A stretch of DNA of 59,685 nucleotides from Aeromonas sanarellii (GTDB taxonomy: Bacteria; Pseudomonadota; Gammaproteobacteria; Enterobacterales; Aeromonadaceae): assembly GCF_000820085.1 (NCBI RefSeq), contig NZ_CDBN01000023.1:1-59685 (forward strand), read 5' to 3'. Below, piece by piece: positions 1 to 8,464 of this stretch; the first letter of the stretch is position 1, and each line of letters begins with the position of its first letter. Under the pieces are notes generated by a model, which searched no databases, was not told the origin of the DNA, and saw only the letters and a list, made by a program, of their open reading frames with translations. The translations under genes and the position numbers were made by a program.

Positions 1-1
1 C

Positions 2-1183
2 CTGACGGCACCCCGGGCAGCCGGCACCCTGGTGCCCCTCCCCGCGCAGCTCGTCTCACCCGTCGAGCTGCAGGCCCAGGTGCTGCCCCAGGGCCCCCTC
101 TACCCGGGCCAGCCCTTCATCTATCAGTTGAGCCTGTGGCTGCCGGCCAACCTGGAGGCCCCCCATCTCGGCGAGCCCGCCGCCCCCGCCTTCACCATCC
201 GCCGCCTCGGCGACGATCGCTGGGAGTCCCCCGCGAGCCCCGGCATGCCCGGGCGCCTGACCCGCAAGTGGCTGCTGCAGGCCAGGGAGCCTGGACTGCA
301 CGCCATCGAATCCCCCCGCCTGGAGGGGCGGCTGCCGGATGCCGCCGCGCCGACGGGGACGGAGGAGCGGCTGTCCGCCAGGGCGACCACCCTCTTCGTC
401 AAGGTGGACAAGGCGCCGCTGGAGCCGGTGGCAAGCAGTCTGGTACTGCGCCAGCAGCTCAGTCCGCCCCGGGCCCGGGTCGGCGAGCCCGTGATCCGCA
501 CCCTCACCCTGGTGATGGAGGGAGGGGACGGCAGCCGCCTGTCCCCGCTCCCGGCACCGCCTCTGCCCGCCGGCCTCTCCATGCAGCCGGACGGCGAGCA
601 GCAGCAGGAGCGCTTCGTGGCCGAAGGGGTGCTGCGCTTCGAGCGCCAGTGGCGCCAGGCCCTGACCGCAGGGGCGGCGGGTTCCTATGCGTTGCCGGCG
701 CAGACCCTGCGCTGGTTCAACACCCGGAGCGGGCGCATCGAGGAGGCCCAACTGCCCGCACAGATCCTGGTGTTCGAGGCCGGCGCAGGCGAGGCCGCCG
801 CTCCGCCGCCGGGTACTCAGAGCCTCTACTGGGTGGTGATGGCGATCTTGCTGCGCGCCTGGTGGCGGCGCTGGCCACGCTGGCTCGCCTTCTATCGCCT
901 GCAGCGCGCCCTCGCCGCCCGCGCGCCGGACGCGGCCAGACGGGCCCTGCTGGCCTGGGCGGCGCTGCGCTGGGGTACCCCCTGCCGGCACCTGGCCAGC
1001 CTGCCCTGTCACCGGGACCCCGTCATGGACCCCCTGCTTGACGGGCTGGATCGGGCCTGTTTCGGCCCGCCTCAGGCCGTCGGCGACACGCTGCACTGGC
1101 AGGCGCTGGCCCGGGAGCTGTGCACCCGGGAGACCTTTGCGATAGCCTATGCTCTTGGCAAGCTGGCCTGGCGACGTTCCTGA
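2..1183 (+). CDS. BatD family protein (oxygen/aerotolerance), 3' part
   Basis: The frame is open from the first bases of the window and ends with TGA, so the start lies upstream and about 393 residues are visible. The sequence resembles the second half of BatD proteins: beta-rich domains, a PxxARVGEPV stretch typical of the repeated BatD Ig-like domains, then a membrane segment near residue 280 (LYWVVMAILL) and an Arg-rich cytoplasmic tail. BatD belongs to bat (Bacteroides aerotolerance) operons with VWA-domain and MoxR partners, which probably lie just upstream. Its biochemical role is not settled. The assignment is by resemblance and partial length. Confidence 0.7.
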   Translation: MTAPRAAGTLVPLPAQLVSPVELQAQVLPQGPLYPGQPFIYQLSLWLPANLEAPHLGEPAAPAFTIRRLGDDRWESPASPGMPGRLTRKWLLQAREPGLHAIESPRLEGRLPDAAAPTGTEERLSARATTLFVKVDKAPLEPVASSLVLRQQLSPPRARVGEPVIRTLTLVMEGGDGSRLSPLPAPPLPAGLSMQPDGEQQQERFVAEGVLRFERQWRQALTAGAAGSYALPAQTLRWFNTRSGRIEEAQLPAQILVFEAGAGEAAAPPPGTQSLYWVVMAILLRAWWRRWPRWLAFYRLQRALAARAPDAARRALLAWAALRWGTPCRHLASLPCHRDPVMDPLLDGLDRACFGPPQAVGDTLHWQALARELCTRETFAIAYALGKLAWRRS

Positions 1184-1222
1184 CGCCTGCCGGGAGCCAC
1201 TCATGCAAAAGGACATCCCTTC

Positions 1223-1813
1223 ATGGCGTTAGGTTTTTTTAGAAAAAAGAAGGCGGGAACGGGAAAGGATCCCTCGGCCAACCCGGTCTATCAGGAGATG
1301 GCAGACAGACAAACCAAATACGAGGCCCTGGTGCACGCCCTGCACGGGGACATCTACCGCTACGCCTACTGGCTGTGCCGGGATCCGCAAATCGCCGAGG
1401 ATCTGGTGCAGGAGACCTTCCTGCGCGCCTGGAAGGGGATCGACACCCTGCAGGATGACAAGGCCGCCAAGGCGTGGCTCATCACCATCTTGCGGCGGGA
1501 GAATGCCCGTCGTTTCGAGCGCAAGCAGTTCGATCTCGTCGATCTCGACGAGCATCCCCAGCGCGATCAGGCCGCCCTGCACAACGAGCAGGAGATGGAG
1601 CACGAGTGGCTGAGGCGCCACATCGCCCGCCTGCCCGCCGAGTATCGGGAGCCCCTGCTGCTGCAGATGCTGGGAGGATTCAGTGGCGAGGAGATCGCCG
1701 AGCAACTCGGCCTGAACAAGAACACCGTCATGACGCGGCTGTTTCGGGCCCGCAACCAGATCAAAGAGGCCATGGAGTCTGCGCAGCAACAGAGAGGACA
1801 TACCAATGGATGA
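1223..1813 (+). CDS. ECF-type RNA polymerase sigma factor
   Basis: A 196-residue sigma-70 family protein with only regions 2 and 4. Region 2 is near residues 46-73 (IYRYAYWLCRDP...LVQETFLRAW) and region 4 helix-turn-helix near 137-180 (LPAEYREPLLLQ...GLNKNTVMTRLFRAR). It should direct RNA polymerase to a small regulon. The Lys-rich N-terminal extension (FFRKKKAGTGK) lies ahead of region 2. An AAAGGACA ribosome site precedes the ATG. The stop overlaps the next gene (DUF3379) by 8 nt, so the two are probably co-translated, the usual layout for a sigma factor and its membrane antagonist. The target promoters are not evident. Confidence 0.85.
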   Translation: MALGFFRKKKAGTGKDPSANPVYQEMADRQTKYEALVHALHGDIYRYAYWLCRDPQIAEDLVQETFLRAWKGIDTLQDDKAAKAWLITILRRENARRFERKQFDLVDLDEHPQRDQAALHNEQEMEHEWLRRHIARLPAEYREPLLLQMLGGFSGEEIAEQLGLNKNTVMTRLFRARNQIKEAMESAQQQRGHTNG

Positions 1814-2549
1814 GCTTGAATTTCGCCGCCGGGCCATCACCCATCCCTCGGACAGGGATCCCGCCTTTCTGGAGGCCGCAGAGACCTCCCCTGCCAATCG
1901 CAAGCACCTGGAGGAGATGAAGCAGCTCGACCGGCAACTGCGCCGCACCCTGGAGGTGGAAGTCCCGGCCGGGCTCGCCGACCGGATCCTGCTCAGGCAG
2001 GCGGTGGAGGCCAGCGACGAGGTCGTGATCCCCCTCACCCCTGCGGCCCCGCGCCGCACCTGGCGCCCCGTCGCCATCGCGGCCTCGGTCGCCTTCCTGC
2101 TCGGTATGAGCACCCGCTGGATCAGCTGGCCCCCGGCCTCCGAACCCTTCTCGCTGGCCCAGGTCGCCATGGCTCACGTCTACGGCGAGGAGCCCTTCAT
2201 CCACGATGTGGACGAGAAGGTGAGCCTGCAGACCATCAACGCCAAGATGGAAAAGTATGGCGCCACCCTGACGGACATGCAGGGCATGACGGTGACCTAT
2301 ATCAATCACTGTGCCTTTTATCAGGGGCCGGCCCTGCACATGGTGATCCAGGGCAAGATGGGGCCTGTCACCCTGTTCCTGGTGCCCAAGCACCTGCCAC
2401 TGGCGATCCAGCCCGATTTTGCCGATGGTCGGCTCAAGGGGGAGATACTGCCGCTCAAGGGGGCCAACATGGTGCTGATCGGCGACATGCAGGAGCCGCT
2501 CGCCCCCGTCGCCCGGCAGATCGAGTCCCGCCTGCAGTGGTCCATTTAA
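1806..2549 (+). CDS. DUF3379 membrane protein, putative anti-sigma factor
   Basis: This 247-residue protein matches the DUF3379 family: an acidic/basic N-terminal region with the start MDELEFRRRAI, one predicted membrane helix around residues 78-100 (VAIAASVAFLLGM) and a C-terminal domain of about 145 residues on the far side. The overlap with the upstream ECF sigma gene, the single membrane span and the N-terminal helical segment fit a membrane-bound anti-sigma factor, but that role is inferred from architecture and context. A GAGAGGA site inside the sigma gene precedes the ATG. No obvious terminator follows; the next 400 bases are AT-rich and non-coding. Confidence 0.7.
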   Translation: MDELEFRRRAITHPSDRDPAFLEAAETSPANRKHLEEMKQLDRQLRRTLEVEVPAGLADRILLRQAVEASDEVVIPLTPAAPRRTWRPVAIAASVAFLLGMSTRWISWPPASEPFSLAQVAMAHVYGEEPFIHDVDEKVSLQTINAKMEKYGATLTDMQGMTVTYINHCAFYQGPALHMVIQGKMGPVTLFLVPKHLPLAIQPDFADGRLKGEILPLKGANMVLIGDMQEPLAPVARQIESRLQWSI

Positions 2550-2720
2550 CAGATCTTAACCCTGGCTGACCGGAACCGGTGCCACGCAAAAACACAGGCA
2601 GACGCCCTCAATGTCTGCCTGTTCATCTCAGAATCCCCGCACGTTCCCGCTTCTTGCCTCTCTGACATCACATTTTTGCCATTTATTTTGAATGACACGA
2701 ACGAAACCCTTTGTTTCTTA

Positions 2721-2740
2721 TTTATCCAATAATGGATAAA
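2721..2740. promoter_or_regulatory. Perfect 8-bp inverted repeat, possible operator
   Basis: TTTATCCA and TGGATAAA are separated by ATAA within the AT-rich region upstream of the porin at 2957. It lacks the GC stem and T-run of a terminator, so a protein-binding site is more likely. The binding protein is unknown. Confidence 0.3.
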
Positions 2741-2808
2741 ACAGACCAATAAAACGGCAAATTCAAACAAATGATTAACACAATGGAAACTTTTATGTAT
2801 TCTGCTGT

Positions 2809-2825
2809 CACTGGTCTGATTTCTT
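2809..2825 (+). promoter_or_regulatory. Possible FadR operator (imperfect)
   Basis: TGGTCTGATTT at 2812-2822 matches 8 of 11 positions of the FadR core TGGTCNGACCA, about 135 bp upstream of the FadL-type gene at 2957. The right half is poor. A separate ACCAGAT half-site occurs at 2833-2839. The better box ahead of the second fadL paralog makes this one more believable. Confidence 0.35.
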
Positions 2826-2956
2826 ACCTCCTACCAGATCCATAGAATCACGCCAGAAATGTATGGGAAGAAGCTGACATAACAACAGATCTTGTCGCCT
2901 ACAGCGGCCAAAGAGCCGCGATTTCGACAGAAAATCTGCTACAAAGAGAGAACACT

Positions 2957-4228
2957 ATGACGACTGCCTTTTTCAAGAAAAGCCTGATCGCTACGGCCAT
3001 GACCCTGGCCAGCACCCAGACCTTCGCCGCCGCGTTCCAGCTGAACGAGCACTCGGCCTCCGGTCTGGGCCGTGCCTATGCCGGTGAAGCCGCCATCGCC
3101 GACAATGCAGCCGTGCTGTCCCGCAACCCGGCAGCCATGACCACCTTTGACAAGATGGCTCTGTCTGTCTCCGGCACCTATATCAAGCCCGACGTGGACG
3201 TGGCAGGCGACATCTATGCCGGTCCGACCAAGCTGGCACCGTCCAGCGAGAGCGACATCGCCCCCGATGCCTTCGTGCCGGCCAGCTACTTCATCCAGCC
3301 CCTGAATGATCAGTGGGCCTGGGGCATCGGCCTGTTCTCCAACTACGGCCTCTCCACCGAGTACTCCAAGACCTTCGCGGCCGGTGCCGGTGCCGGTGAC
3401 ACCGAGCTGGTCACCCTGAACATCAACCCCAACATCGCCTATCGCATCAACTCCAACTTCAGCGTCGGCGCCGGTATCAACGCCGTCTATGCCCAGGCCG
3501 AGCTGAACCGCTATGCCGGTGCGCTGGCTGCCGCCATCCCGGGTGCCAACTCCGATACCCGCCTGGCGCACCTGAAGGGCGACACCTGGGGCTTTGGCTG
3601 GAACGTCGGCACCCTGTACGAGATCAACGAAAACCACCGCCTCGCCCTGACCTACCGCTCCCAGGTGGACTTGAGCTTTGACGGCGACTTCCAGGGCGCC
3701 ACCTCCGGCAACCGCGTCGTCGACGGCAACCTGAAGCTGGATCTGCCGGCCCAGGCCGAGTTCGCCGGTTACCACCGTCTGAACCAGCAGTTCGCGGTGC
3801 ACTACTCAGTGAACTGGACCGACTGGAGCGCCTTCCAGGAGCTCAAGGCCACCAGCAGCAACTGTGCCGGCGGTGTCTGCCTGCAAAAGGACGAGAAGTT
3901 CAAGGATTCCGCCCGCTACGCCTTGGGCGGCACCTGGTACGTCAACCCGTCCTGGGAAGCCCGCATCGGCTTCGCCTATGACAACAGCCCCATCGAGCCG
4001 GAATACCGCAGCCTGAGCATCCCCGACTCCGACCGCGTCTGGTACAGCGCCGGTGCCACCTACCACATCGATCAGGACATGAGCGTCGATCTCGGCATGG
4101 CCTACCTGGACGGCAAGGAAGTGGACGTGAACGAAGGCCTGCGCAGCCACGGCGACGCCCTGCGCTGGAAAGGCACCTCCCACGGCAACGCCTTCCTGGC
4201 CTCCGCCCAGTTCAACATGAAGTTCTGA
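2957..4228 (+). CDS. FadL/OmpP1-type outer membrane long-chain fatty acid porin, copy 1
   Basis: A 423-residue OmpP1/FadL/TodX family barrel. It begins with a signal peptide (MTTAFFKKSLIATAMTLAS..., cleavage likely after TFAAA) followed by the family's N-terminal hatch region with GLGRAYAGEAA and the NPA turn in LSRNPAAMT. It ends in F (FNMKF), as outer-membrane barrels do. The family imports long-chain fatty acids and other hydrophobic compounds. An AGAGAG site precedes the ATG. A strong terminator follows, so it is probably monocistronic. A paralog lies directly downstream. Confidence 0.88.
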   Translation: MTTAFFKKSLIATAMTLASTQTFAAAFQLNEHSASGLGRAYAGEAAIADNAAVLSRNPAAMTTFDKMALSVSGTYIKPDVDVAGDIYAGPTKLAPSSESDIAPDAFVPASYFIQPLNDQWAWGIGLFSNYGLSTEYSKTFAAGAGAGDTELVTLNINPNIAYRINSNFSVGAGINAVYAQAELNRYAGALAAAIPGANSDTRLAHLKGDTWGFGWNVGTLYEINENHRLALTYRSQVDLSFDGDFQGATSGNRVVDGNLKLDLPAQAEFAGYHRLNQQFAVHYSVNWTDWSAFQELKATSSNCAGGVCLQKDEKFKDSARYALGGTWYVNPSWEARIGFAYDNSPIEPEYRSLSIPDSDRVWYSAGATYHIDQDMSVDLGMAYLDGKEVDVNEGLRSHGDALRWKGTSHGNAFLASAQFNMKF

Positions 4229-4241
4229 TTTCATCGCCATC

Positions 4242-4272
4242 AAAAAGAGCGCCCCAGGGCGCTCTTTTTTTA
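4242..4272 (+). terminator. Rho-independent terminator after FadL copy 1
   Basis: AGAGCGCC and GGCGCTCT form an 8-bp GC-rich stem with a CCAG loop, preceded by A5 and followed by a run of eight T. Confidence 0.9.
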
Positions 4273-4403
4273 TACCAGGGCCCTGTTTCGGCGCACACAT
4301 GTAGCAAACAGCTGTTCTCTTTTCGTTTTTTATCAATCTGTTATAGCCATGCCTGCCAGCATTTAATCCCGTTTTGCTCCCCTGGCCCCGCCGCCCGTTG
4401 CCT

Positions 4404-4420
4404 TACTGGTCGTACCATAT
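4404..4420 (+). promoter_or_regulatory. FadR-like operator upstream of FadL copy 2
   Basis: TGGTCGTACCA at 4407-4417 differs from the FadR core TGGTCNGACCA at one position and has a symmetric TGGT...ACCA. It lies about 63 bp upstream of the ATG at 4480, next to an AT-rich stretch (CCATATAAAAT) that could serve as a promoter. This suggests repression by FadR relieved by acyl-CoA, as for E. coli fadL. Confidence 0.5.
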
Positions 4421-4479
4421 AAAATCCCGGACCCAACCGAATAACAGAATGAACGTCCAGTTCACTCCGAGGACAAACC

Positions 4480-5736
4480 ATGCATCCGACCATCAAACCC
4501 TCTCTCATCGCCCTGCTGCTGTTGTCTGGCCATGCCCAGGGCGCCGGCTTCCAGTTGGCGGAGCAGTCCGCTACCGGCCTGGGGCGTGCCTTCGCAGGCG
4601 AAGCCGCCATCGCCGACAATGCCAGCGTGCTCGCCCGCAACGCCGCCGCCATGACCCGCTTCGATCGCACCGCCTTCTCCGGTGGCGTCATCCATATTCA
4701 GCCCGACGTCAACATCGAGGGAGTGACCCGGGTCCCCACCGCCACGGGGCCGGTGGCCCTCGACGCCAGCGCCCACGACATCGCGGACAATGCCTGGGTC
4801 CCCAACGCCTACCTCATCCTTCCCCTGAATGAACAGTGGTGGCTGGGTCTGGCGGCAACCTCCTACTACGGCCTCGGCATCCAGATGCCGGATAACTACA
4901 ACGCCGGCCACTTCGGCAATGTTTCCGACATCAAGACGGTGGATCTGGGGGCCTCCCTGGCCTACCGCATCAACGACAGCTGGAGCCTCGGGGCCGGCCT
5001 CTCCGCCATCCATGGGGAGGGGGAAGTGGGCGGCACCTTCCCCTCCAACAACAAGATAGCCAAGCACCTCAAGGGGGACGGCTGGGCCCTCGGCTGGCAC
5101 CTGGGCACCCTGCTTGAGCTGTCACAGGCCACCCGCATCGGTCTCTCCTATCGCCACGACGTGAACCTGACCCTCTCAGGCGACGCCGTCGGCACGGATC
5201 TGCAGGGTCGCACCTTCACCGACACCGGCAGCCTGGATCTGCCCCTGCCCGCCACCGCCGAGCTGGCCCTGTTCCATCAGCTGACCCCGTCCCTGGCGCT
5301 GCACTCGAGCATCAACTGGACCAACTGGAGCAAGTTCGTGCAGCTCGAATCCGAGCTCGATCACTATGGCACCATGCATATCAAGGACGAGCACTGGGAA
5401 GACAGCTGGCGCTACGCCCTTGGCCTGACCTACCAGCTGGCGCCCCAGTGGCAGCTGCGCTCCGGCCTTGCCTATGATCGCAGCCCGGTGCCCGCCGATC
5501 GCCGCACCATCTCCATCCCCGACTCGGACCGGATCTGGTACAGCGCCGGGGTGGGTTACCAGATAGATCGCAATCTGTCGCTGGACGTCGGCCTGACCCT
5601 GATCGACGGCAAGAAGGTGGACGTGAGCGAGACCCTGCAGCTCAAGCCCGGCATAGCGCAAACCACCTCCACCTTCCAGGGCACTTCGGAAGGGGACGCC
5701 TGGCTGGCCGGCCTGCAGCTCAACTACCTCTTCTGA
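4480..5736 (+). CDS. FadL/OmpP1-type outer membrane porin, copy 2
   Basis: A 418-residue paralog of the preceding gene. It shares the hatch region (SATGLGRAFAGEAAIADNA), several barrel motifs (ISIPDSDRIWYSAGVGYQID) and a terminal F. The signal peptide is short, ending near HAQGAG. The conserved NPA turn of copy 1 reads NAA here (LARNAAAMT), so the hatch kink may differ. An AGGAC site precedes the ATG. It likely takes up a related hydrophobic substrate. No strong terminator is seen before the EAL-HDOD gene about 115 bp downstream. Confidence 0.85.
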   Translation: MHPTIKPSLIALLLLSGHAQGAGFQLAEQSATGLGRAFAGEAAIADNASVLARNAAAMTRFDRTAFSGGVIHIQPDVNIEGVTRVPTATGPVALDASAHDIADNAWVPNAYLILPLNEQWWLGLAATSYYGLGIQMPDNYNAGHFGNVSDIKTVDLGASLAYRINDSWSLGAGLSAIHGEGEVGGTFPSNNKIAKHLKGDGWALGWHLGTLLELSQATRIGLSYRHDVNLTLSGDAVGTDLQGRTFTDTGSLDLPLPATAELALFHQLTPSLALHSSINWTNWSKFVQLESELDHYGTMHIKDEHWEDSWRYALGLTYQLAPQWQLRSGLAYDRSPVPADRRTISIPDSDRIWYSAGVGYQIDRNLSLDVGLTLIDGKKVDVSETLQLKPGIAQTTSTFQGTSEGDAWLAGLQLNYLF

Positions 5737-5851
5737 CCCCAAATCCTCCGTGCAACACTCTGCCAGTTGTTGACCGTCTCGACCCGCTCGACACTGGCAT
5801 AGTGATCCGCTTCACCATAGAATCAAGCCTGCACCCATGGTGGAGAGATGC

Positions 5852-7072
5852 ATGTATTCCTATGTAGCAAGGCAGCCCATTCTGGATCGGGAGTTGAGAA
5901 CCCAAGCCTATGAGCTGCTGTTTCGCGACAGCCTGGACAACGTGTTTCCCCCCGTCTCGGCACAGCAGGCCACCTCCCGACTGGTGGCCGAACAGTTTCT
6001 GCAGCAGAACATCGATCACCTGCTGGGGGGCCACCCCTGCTTCATCAACTTTCCCCACTCCCTGCTGCTGGACGGCCTGGCCGAATGCCTTCCCCATGAC
6101 AAGGTCGTCATCGAGATACTGGAAGACGCCGAGCCCGATGACGCCCTGCTGGCCAAGGTGATCCAGCTCTACGAGATGGGCTATCGGCTGGCGCTGGACG
6201 ACTTCACCCTGGTCGCGGAGTGGGACAGGTTCCTTCCCTATATCCACATCATCAAGTTCGATCTGCGCAGCACGCCGCTCCCCAGCATTGAGCGGTTCAT
6301 GGCGAGCCATCGCCACCTGCCCCTCACCTATCTCGCCGAGAAGGTGGAGGATCAGGCCGAGTTTGAGCAGATGAAGCGGCTCGGCGTCACCCTGTTCCAG
6401 GGCTTCTTCTTCAGCCTTCCCCAGATAGTGCAGCAGCCTGCCATGCCGCCGGCCCAGCTGGTGGTGATGCAGTTGCTGGAGGTAGTCAACCAGCCCGAGC
6501 CGGATCTGGACAGGATAGAGCGGCTGCTCAATCAGGATCTCTCCCTCTCCCTCAAGCTGCTGCGCTACGTCAACCACCTCAAGCGCTTTCCCCAGCCCAT
6601 CGCCTCCTTTCGCCAGGCCGCCAGCTCCCTGGGCCACGCCCAGCTGAAGCGATTCGTGGCCCTCATCGCAGCCACCAGCGCCGGTCACGACAAGAGTGCC
6701 GAGCTCTACCAGATGTCCCTCATCCGGGCCCGGTTCTGCGAGCTGCTGGCACAGACCCATGGCCCCGCCCAGCAGGCACAGCAGGCCTTCATCACCGGGC
6801 TCTTCTCCCTCTTGGACGTGCTGATGGGTCAACCGCTGGAGCAACTGCTCGGCACCATCCCCCTGACCGACGACATTCGCGCCGCCCTGCTGGCGCGCAC
6901 GGGCACTCTGGGCTTCTACCTCGCATTCTGTGAAGAGTACGAGAAGGCCAACTGGCAGCGGATCGCCGCCAGCACTGCCCGCCTCGGCCTCAACGAGGAG
7001 AAGGTCAGCCACCTCTATCTGACCGCCACCGCCTGGGTCGATCAGCAGCTCCAGGCCATGGGGGTGGAATAG
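5852..7072 (+). CDS. EAL-HDOD (YuxH-type) signalling protein
   Basis: About 406 residues. The N-terminal half (to about residue 200) is an EAL-like domain that looks catalytically dead: the signature region reads AYELLFRD instead of EAL/EVL, with remnants LALDDF, IIKFDL and QGFFF. The C-terminal half is an HDOD domain (residues about 200-390; LLNQDLSLSLKLLRYVNH). I start it at the second ATG (MYSYVARQPI) because GGAGAG lies just upstream; an ATG 15 bases earlier has none. Such proteins bind partners and modulate motility or biofilm in relatives; the partner here is unknown. A strong hairpin terminator follows. Confidence 0.85.
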   Translation: MYSYVARQPILDRELRTQAYELLFRDSLDNVFPPVSAQQATSRLVAEQFLQQNIDHLLGGHPCFINFPHSLLLDGLAECLPHDKVVIEILEDAEPDDALLAKVIQLYEMGYRLALDDFTLVAEWDRFLPYIHIIKFDLRSTPLPSIERFMASHRHLPLTYLAEKVEDQAEFEQMKRLGVTLFQGFFFSLPQIVQQPAMPPAQLVVMQLLEVVNQPEPDLDRIERLLNQDLSLSLKLLRYVNHLKRFPQPIASFRQAASSLGHAQLKRFVALIAATSAGHDKSAELYQMSLIRARFCELLAQTHGPAQQAQQAFITGLFSLLDVLMGQPLEQLLGTIPLTDDIRAALLARTGTLGFYLAFCEEYEKANWQRIAASTARLGLNEEKVSHLYLTATAWVDQQLQAMGVE

Positions 7073-7093
7073 ACCCCTCTCCCTCACCTCTAA

Positions 7094-7128
7094 ATGACAA
7101 CGTCCCTCATGGAGGGACGTTGTCATTT
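7094..7128. terminator. Bidirectional terminator hairpin
   Basis: A perfect 14-bp stem (ATGACAACGTCCCT at 7094-7107 and its complement at 7113-7126) sits between the convergent EAL-HDOD and thiolase genes. The T-run is short, but the symmetry suggests use in both directions. Confidence 0.7.
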
Positions 7129-7168
7129 CATCGTGCAGGACCATAGTGCCCGAGTCCGTTGTCTGGCG

Positions 7169-8332
7169 TCAGCCCAGCTCGATGGCCATGGCGGTCGCCT
7201 CCCCGCCCCCGATGCACAGACTCGCCACCCCCCGCTTGAGCCCGCGCGTGCGCAGGGCGTGAACCAGGGTCACCAGGATGCGGGCGCCGCTGGCCCCGAG
7301 GGGATGCCCCAGCGCGCAGGCCCCGCCATTCACATTCAGCTTGTGATGGGGGATACCGCAGCCCGCCATGGCCAGCATGCTTACCATGGCGAAGGCCTCG
7401 TTCACCTCGAACAGATCCACTTCCTCCACCGACCAGCCCACCCGGGCCAGCAGCTTTTCGATGGCGCCGACGGGGGCGCTGGTAAACTCAGCCGGCAGGG
7501 CGGCATGGCTCTGGTAGCCCACCACCCTGGCAAGCACGGACAACCCCAGGCGCTCGGCGGTCTCGGCCCGCATCAGCACCAGCGCCGCCGCCCCGTCCGA
7601 GATGGAGCTGGCGTTGGCCGCCGTGATGGTGCCGGTCTTGCTGAAGGCCGGTTTCAGGGTCGGTATCTTGTCGGGCCTGGCCTTGCCCGGTTGCTCGTCA
7701 TCGGCCAGCAGCAGAGCATCAGCGGCCATCACGGGCGCCAGCTCTGCCTGGAAGGCGCCACTCTGCTGCGCCGCCAGGGCCCGCTCCAGGGAGGCGATGG
7801 CGAAGGCATCCATGTCGGCCCGGGTCAACCCGGCCCGGTCCGCGCAGAGCTGGGCATAGTGCCCCATCAGCTGCCCCTCGTAGGCATCCTGCAAGCCGTC
7901 GAGGAACATGTGATCCAGCACGGTCGAATGGCCCATGCGATAACCGCTGCGCGCCTTGTCCAGCAGATAGGGGGCCCGGCTCATGCTCTCCATGCCCCCC
8001 GCCACCACCACCTCGGCTTCCCCCAGGCGCAGGCTGCCCGCCGCCAGCATCACCGCCTTCATGCCGGAGCCGCACACCTTGTTCAGGGTGGTGCAGGGAA
8101 CGCTGTCCGGCAGCCCGGCCTTGAGCGCCGCCTGGCGGGCCGGGGCCTGCCCGACCCCGGCACTCAGCACGTTGCCGAAGTAGACCTCATCGACCCGCTC
8201 CCCATCAATGCCCGCCGCCGTCAGCGCAGCGCGGATGGCGCAGTCGCCGAGCTCGGGAGCCGTCAGACCGCTCAGGGCCCCCTGAAAAGCCCCCATAGGG
8301 GTACGTTTGGCCGCAACAATCACGATATCCAT
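7169..8332 (-). CDS. Acetyl-CoA C-acetyltransferase (thiolase)
   Basis: A 387-residue thiolase with the expected catalytic set: acyl-accepting Cys at about 87 (NKVCGSGMKAV), His near 342 (CALGHPLGASG) and the second Cys near 373 (LCIGGGEA). Thiolases of this type condense or cleave acetoacetyl-CoA. The start MDIVIVAAKR is chosen for its AAGGAGAG ribosome site; the frame extends further upstream without support. It is divergent from a LiuR-like regulator 132 bp away, which suggests a role in branched-chain amino acid or fatty acid breakdown. It could be an acetoacetyl-CoA or a broader 3-ketoacyl-CoA thiolase. Confidence 0.9.
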   Translation of the reverse strand: MDIVIVAAKRTPMGAFQGALSGLTAPELGDCAIRAALTAAGIDGERVDEVYFGNVLSAGVGQAPARQAALKAGLPDSVPCTTLNKVCGSGMKAVMLAAGSLRLGEAEVVVAGGMESMSRAPYLLDKARSGYRMGHSTVLDHMFLDGLQDAYEGQLMGHYAQLCADRAGLTRADMDAFAIASLERALAAQQSGAFQAELAPVMAADALLLADDEQPGKARPDKIPTLKPAFSKTGTITAANASSISDGAAALVLMRAETAERLGLSVLARVVGYQSHAALPAEFTSAPVGAIEKLLARVGWSVEEVDLFEVNEAFAMVSMLAMAGCGIPHHKLNVNGGACALGHPLGASGARILVTLVHALRTRGLKRGVASLCIGGGEATAMAIELG

Positions 8333-8403
8333 CGATAGCACTCTCCTTGTTACATTGGGATAACATATGCCGCCGCCGTCACCGGAACAAGACTTGCGGG
8401 GAA

Positions 8404-8418
8404 GTTGACGTTTGGGTA
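8404..8418. promoter_or_regulatory. Possible LiuR operator/-35 element in the thiolase-liuR intergenic region
   Basis: TTGACGTTTGGGTAA resembles one half of the TTGACGTTTACGTCAA-like motif I recall for LiuR sites, and lies between the divergent genes. The right half is degenerate, so this is tentative. Confidence 0.25.
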
Positions 8419-8464
8419 AGGTGCCAGCCTGCATTGACAATCAGATGACAGCCAAAACAACCCT

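Larger units (their letters stand above)
2550..2956. other. 407-bp AT-rich intergenic region upstream of the first fadL-like gene
   Basis: No credible gene is present; a 74-codon minus-strand frame (2546-2770) has no ribosome site or recognisable product. The region is clearly richer in A+T than its neighbours and holds an 8-bp inverted repeat (2721-2740) and a FadR-like box (2809-2825). It probably carries the promoter and operators for the FadL-type porin starting at 2957. Confidence 0.6.

Noticed and set aside
2546..2770. A 74-codon minus-strand frame in the AT-rich gap upstream of fadL
   Set aside because: No ribosome site and no recognisable product; in a likely regulatory region.
5720..7144. 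A 474-codon minus-strand frame opposite the EAL-HDOD gene
   Set aside because: Antisense to a recognised protein; the translation shows no domain.
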